NCBI GenBank assembly: GCA_964412455.1
Contig: CAYPOT010000058.1
Coordinates: forward strand, 1-24,731
Direction: 5' to 3'
Source of the DNA: JAAXXJ01 sp964412455
GTDB lineage: Bacteria; Nitrospirota; UBA9217
DNA: 24,731 nucleotides
Shown here: piece by piece, positions 22,610-24,731 of the stretch
How the letters are laid out: each line of letters starts with the position of its first letter
Numbering within the stretch: position 1 is the first letter of the stretch
Position numbers and translations under genes: made by a program
The notes under the pieces: generated by a model
What the model saw: the letters and a program-made list of their open reading frames with translations, nothing else
The model's database searches: none
What the model was told of the DNA's origin: nothing

Positions 22610-23200
22610 GTGATTGAAAAACGCGTGATCTCCAATGCGGTTATTTTGGCGGTGGTGCTCGTCGCACTGACGATCGCCGGCGGGTGCAGGAATCAGGAGA
22701 AGAACGCTGCCGGTCCCGGCCACCCTGCTTCCGCACAGGTGACTGCCGAAAAGAGCAGAACGCCCTATTACTACGGCCTGATCGAGGAATACCAGGGTGT
22801 CCTCGCCGGGGATCCCCATAATCTCGCCGCGATCATTGCCCTGGGAAACGCTTACTTCGATGCCGGACAGTGGAAGCAGGCAATCCGGTACTATGAACAG
22901 GCCCTCCTGCTTGATGCCGCCAATGCCGATGTGATCACCGACATGGGCACGTGCTTCCGGAACCTGGGTGTCCATGACCGTGCCATTGCGGAATATGAAC
23001 GCGCGCTCAAGAGGGAGCCGATGCACCAGAACGCGCTGTTCAACCTGGGGATCGTGTACGGCCATGACCGGAAAGACTACGCAACGGCCATACGGTACTG
23101 GGAACAGCTGCTCCATGTGTCGCCGAAGCATCCCCGTGCGGACTACCTGCAGGCAAACATCGCCCGGTTCAGGAAAGCAATGAGACAAAAAACACAATGA
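22610..23200 (+). CDS. TPR-containing lipoprotein
   Basis: 196 residues from the GTG at 22610, chosen because GGGGG (22598-22602) is seven bases upstream and the start directly yields a lipoprotein signal peptide: KR, a hydrophobic stretch AVILAVVLVALTIA and the lipobox AGGC with Cys26. An in-frame ATG at 22526 would add 28 unlikely residues. The mature protein has three tetratricopeptide-like repeats (about 70-175): LGNAYFDAGQWKQAIRYYEQAL, MGTCFRNLGVHDRAIAEYERAL and NLGIVYGHDRKDYATAIRYW. Such lipoproteins serve as scaffolds in the envelope; the partner is unknown. The stop overlaps the next start by four bases (ATGA), so it forms a pair with the small membrane protein. Confidence 0.88.
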   Translation: MIEKRVISNAVILAVVLVALTIAGGCRNQEKNAAGPGHPASAQVTAEKSRTPYYYGLIEEYQGVLAGDPHNLAAIIALGNAYFDAGQWKQAIRYYEQALLLDAANADVITDMGTCFRNLGVHDRAIAEYERALKREPMHQNALFNLGIVYGHDRKDYATAIRYWEQLLHVSPKHPRADYLQANIARFRKAMRQKTQ

Positions 23201-23457
23201 TCCGCGCGCTTCTCATATTCATTCTAATCGTCGTGGTCTACCAGGCGTTGAAAACCGTGCTCCGCGCCGCGCTCTTCACCTATCACGGCGGGGAAAAGCG
23301 GCCTCCCCGGGTCCCCGGCGAGGAAATGGTTCTGGACCCGCAGTGCCGGACCTATGTGGTGAAGGACAGGGCGCTGATCCGGCATATCGGCGGGCGGAAA
23401 GAGTATTTTTGCAGCGCGGGCTGCGCGGAAAACTACGAGCGGGACCACCGGTCGTAG
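23197..23457 (+). CDS. Small membrane-anchored protein with cysteine metal-site-like motif
   Basis: 86 residues beginning at an ATGA overlap with the TPR lipoprotein. The N-terminal helix (ALLIFILIVVVYQAL) is a membrane anchor or uncleaved signal. The remainder has MVLDPQCRTYVVKDRALIRH and then YFCSAGCAENYERDH, a spacing of Cys and Cys-x3-Cys resembling YHS/TRASH-type metal-binding mini-domains and the PP0621-like small proteins found in many Gram-negative bacteria. The likely role is metal binding or redox sensing at the membrane (inference). No similar gene is nearby. Reality is supported by the coupled start and conserved-looking motif. Confidence 0.8.
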   Translation: MIRALLIFILIVVVYQALKTVLRAALFTYHGGEKRPPRVPGEEMVLDPQCRTYVVKDRALIRHIGGRKEYFCSAGCAENYERDHRS

Positions 23458-23560
23458 ACCTGGTCTTCCTAGCCAGGAAAATCAGAACAGGACCATTCAA
23501 CGCAAAAAAGACTATGAAACGAAACTATGATTGGCGCTGCAACGACCAAAGAACATACAT

Positions 23561-23630
23561 AGTTCTTTCATAAGAAGTTCAGCGAAAGTCTGCGTTGAAT
23601 CCTTGAGTCGCTTTCGTCTGCCGATCCTGT
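23561..23630. repeat. Second copy of the 19.26-kb repeat, inverted
   Basis: The reverse complement of this stretch matches 19263-19331 at roughly four of five positions, sharing GCGACTCAAG, CAACGCAGA and TTTCGCTGAA. It lies 16 bases before the L,D-transpeptidase start. The rest of the 189-base gap shows no gene. Confidence 0.75.
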
Positions 23631-23646
23631 GATCCTTAACTGACAA

Positions 23647-24270
23647 ATGCAGATCTGGAATTCCATAACGCTCTCCCTCCGGTTCTTTCTCGCGGTCTTC
23701 CTCGTTTCCGTCCTCTCTCCGCTCCCGGACATGCCGGACACGAGCGCCAGAGAACTTTCTTCCCTGCTCTCCCGCATGGAAGGAGCAACCTCTCTGGTGA
23801 TCTGGAAATCCCAGTACTCGCTCACCCTCTTCAAGGGTAACGCTCCGGTCAAGACCTACTGGGCCGTTTTCGGCAAAGGGTATGGCGATGGAGACAAGGA
23901 ACGGACCGGCGACAAGCGGACGCCGGAAGGCGACTTCTACATAAGCAGCATAAACCACAGCAAGCGGTTCTACAAGTTCCTCGGTCTGAGCTACCCGGGC
24001 CTCAAACACGCCGAGCGGGGACTCCAGCGGGGACTTATCTCTCCTCGAGAGTATGGCGAGATCGAAAAGGCCGTGCAGGAGCGGCGACAGCCTTCATGGG
24101 AGACACGGCTCGGCGGCGCGATCGGCATCCATGGCAGGATGCTTGAGGATTCTTCCGTATGGGCCATGCGCCAGAACTGGACCGACGGCTGTATTGCCCT
24201 GTCCAACACTGATATTGATGAGATCTTCAGCTTGGTGTCACTGGGGATGCCGGTGACGATACTGCCGTGA
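23647..24270 (+). CDS. L,D-transpeptidase (YkuD family), exported
   Basis: Periplasmic enzyme that crosslinks peptidoglycan at meso-DAP or links other proteins to it, using an active-site cysteine. The 207 residues start with a signal or anchor helix (LRFFLAVFLVSVLSPL, about 11-26). The YkuD domain (about 50-206) begins with LVIWKSQYSLTLFKG and contains RTPEGDFYI. The active site is His162 in IGIHG and Cys182 in TDGCIALSN, where Thr-Asp replaces the classical Ser-His before Gly-Cys. That variant is common in one YkuD subgroup. No carbohydrate-binding domain is present. The start lacks a clear Shine-Dalgarno sequence because a repeat lies just upstream, so an alternative start is possible. Confident about the family, not the exact substrate. 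Confidence 0.93.
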   Translation: MQIWNSITLSLRFFLAVFLVSVLSPLPDMPDTSARELSSLLSRMEGATSLVIWKSQYSLTLFKGNAPVKTYWAVFGKGYGDGDKERTGDKRTPEGDFYISSINHSKRFYKFLGLSYPGLKHAERGLQRGLISPREYGEIEKAVQERRQPSWETRLGGAIGIHGRMLEDSSVWAMRQNWTDGCIALSNTDIDEIFSLVSLGMPVTILP

Positions 24271-24277
24271 GAACGTC

Positions 24278-24334
24278 GGCTCATAGCTGGTAGCTCATAG
24301 CAACTGCAGCGAGCCATCAGCTAAGAGCTGGCAT
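24278..24334. repeat. Short tandem/inverted repeats of AGCTCATAGC type
   Basis: TCATAGCTGGTAGCTCATAGC on the left is partly mirrored by CATCAGCTAAGAGCTGGC on the right, so the gap can form an imperfect hairpin between the transpeptidase and the next gene. Units of CAGCT/AGCTG/CTGTC type also occur inside the pabB linker (about 2545-2575). Confidence 0.6.
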
Positions 24335-24343
24335 CGAATAGCG

Positions 24344-24731
24344 ATGAAACATAAGCAAGCACATAGCATGAGTTTGCTGGACCACTACCGGCAGGAGATT
24401 TCCCGCTGCGTGCGGTGCGGGGCCTGCAGCACGGTCTGTCCTTCGTTCCTCGCCGACCGGCGGGAGTCCCGCTCTCCCCGCGGGAGAATGGCGCTCATCG
24501 AGGCGGTTCTGGACGGAAAGCTGCGGGTCTCCGACGTCTACAAGGACCGCCTGGCGACCTGCACCGGCTGTCTCGCATGCGAGTCCGCCTGCGCCAGCGG
24601 CGTGCCGTTCAGCAAGATCATCCTTGCCGCCCGGGAGCAGGCCATTCATGAATCCGGTCCCGGCATCGTGGCCGGTGTCGTTTCCGCCGCCCTGAAAAGT
24701 CCAGTGCTGATGCGGTCACTTGCCTGGCTCG
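24344..24731 (+). CDS. Iron-sulfur oxidoreductase subunit (GlcF/LutA-like), 3' end missing
   Basis: Open to the end of the window (129 complete codons). The N-terminal region has two 4Fe-4S motifs typical of the iron-sulfur subunit of glycolate or lactate oxidases: CVRCGACSTVCPSF (first Cys at residue 22) and CTGCLACESACASGVP (from about residue 72). Between them lies SPRGRMALIEAVLDGKL, also typical of that family (the SPRGRxxLxK motif). The CCG domains that bind heterodisulfide or lactate should follow beyond the window. The start is ATG at 24344 or 24368 (MSLLDHYRQ), the second fitting the family's usual N-terminus better. A GlcD-like flavoprotein partner would be expected nearby but is not visible here. 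Confidence 0.85.
   Translation, partial: MKHKQAHSMSLLDHYRQEISRCVRCGACSTVCPSFLADRRESRSPRGRMALIEAVLDGKLRVSDVYKDRLATCTGCLACESACASGVPFSKIILAAREQAIHESGPGIVAGVVSAALKSPVLMRSLAWL

Overview
The window is a GC-rich bacterial chromosome segment. Every convincing gene lies on the plus strand except the leftmost one, glgC. The order tmk - holB - ricT (yaaT) - metG - tatD is a conserved housekeeping neighbourhood also known from Firmicutes. The rest of the content (PSP1/RicT, a TatD-radical SAM fusion, PpsR, Cys-rich ferredoxin-like proteins, many outer-membrane-type lipoproteins with TPRs) and the short palindromic intergenic repeats point to a Gram-negative anaerobe or facultative anaerobe, such as Nitrospirota or Desulfobacterota. 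That placement is inference from style; no rRNA or other phylogenetic marker was compared.

Layout. 61-1311: glgC on the minus strand with a good sigma70-type promoter. 1434-1774: a structured 341-bp element with imperfect terminal inverted repeats and no long ORF. 1910-3433: a chorismate-utilising synthase (PabB-like with TrpE-like motifs). 3530-5437: an SMC/Rad50-style ATPase with two membrane helices. 5438-11011: tmk, holB, ricT, metG. 11113-12483: TatD fused to a radical SAM domain. 12484-13361: a two-gene cassette (small protein plus nucleotidyltransferase) lying between two copies of the last 65 bp of the TatD-radical SAM gene; this is the strongest sign of recent insertion in the window. 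13610-17166: three related lipoproteins, a secreted YidD-like protein and a TPR membrane protein. 17179-20378: an iron-sulfur protein, ppsR and a diacylglycerol-kinase-like gene. 20867-24270: purH, a TPR lipoprotein, a small membrane-anchored metal-site protein and an L,D-transpeptidase. 24344 to the end: a partial GlcF/LutA-type iron-sulfur oxidoreductase subunit.

How it works together. Most of the window serves core metabolism and information processing: glycogen, folate or tryptophan precursor, dTTP, clamp loader, Met-tRNA, purines and control of PEP synthesis. The 13.6-17.2 kb block looks like an envelope gene cluster. Intergenic spaces hold at least five families of small inverted repeats. 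Some copies reach into coding ends or interdomain linkers (pabB, metG, the ORF extension ahead of tatD).

Limits: no database search, alignment program or RNA folding was available. Promoters were found by eye as -35/-10 pairs with 17-bp spacing. Lipoprotein and small-protein starts were chosen from visible Shine-Dalgarno sequences and signal peptides.
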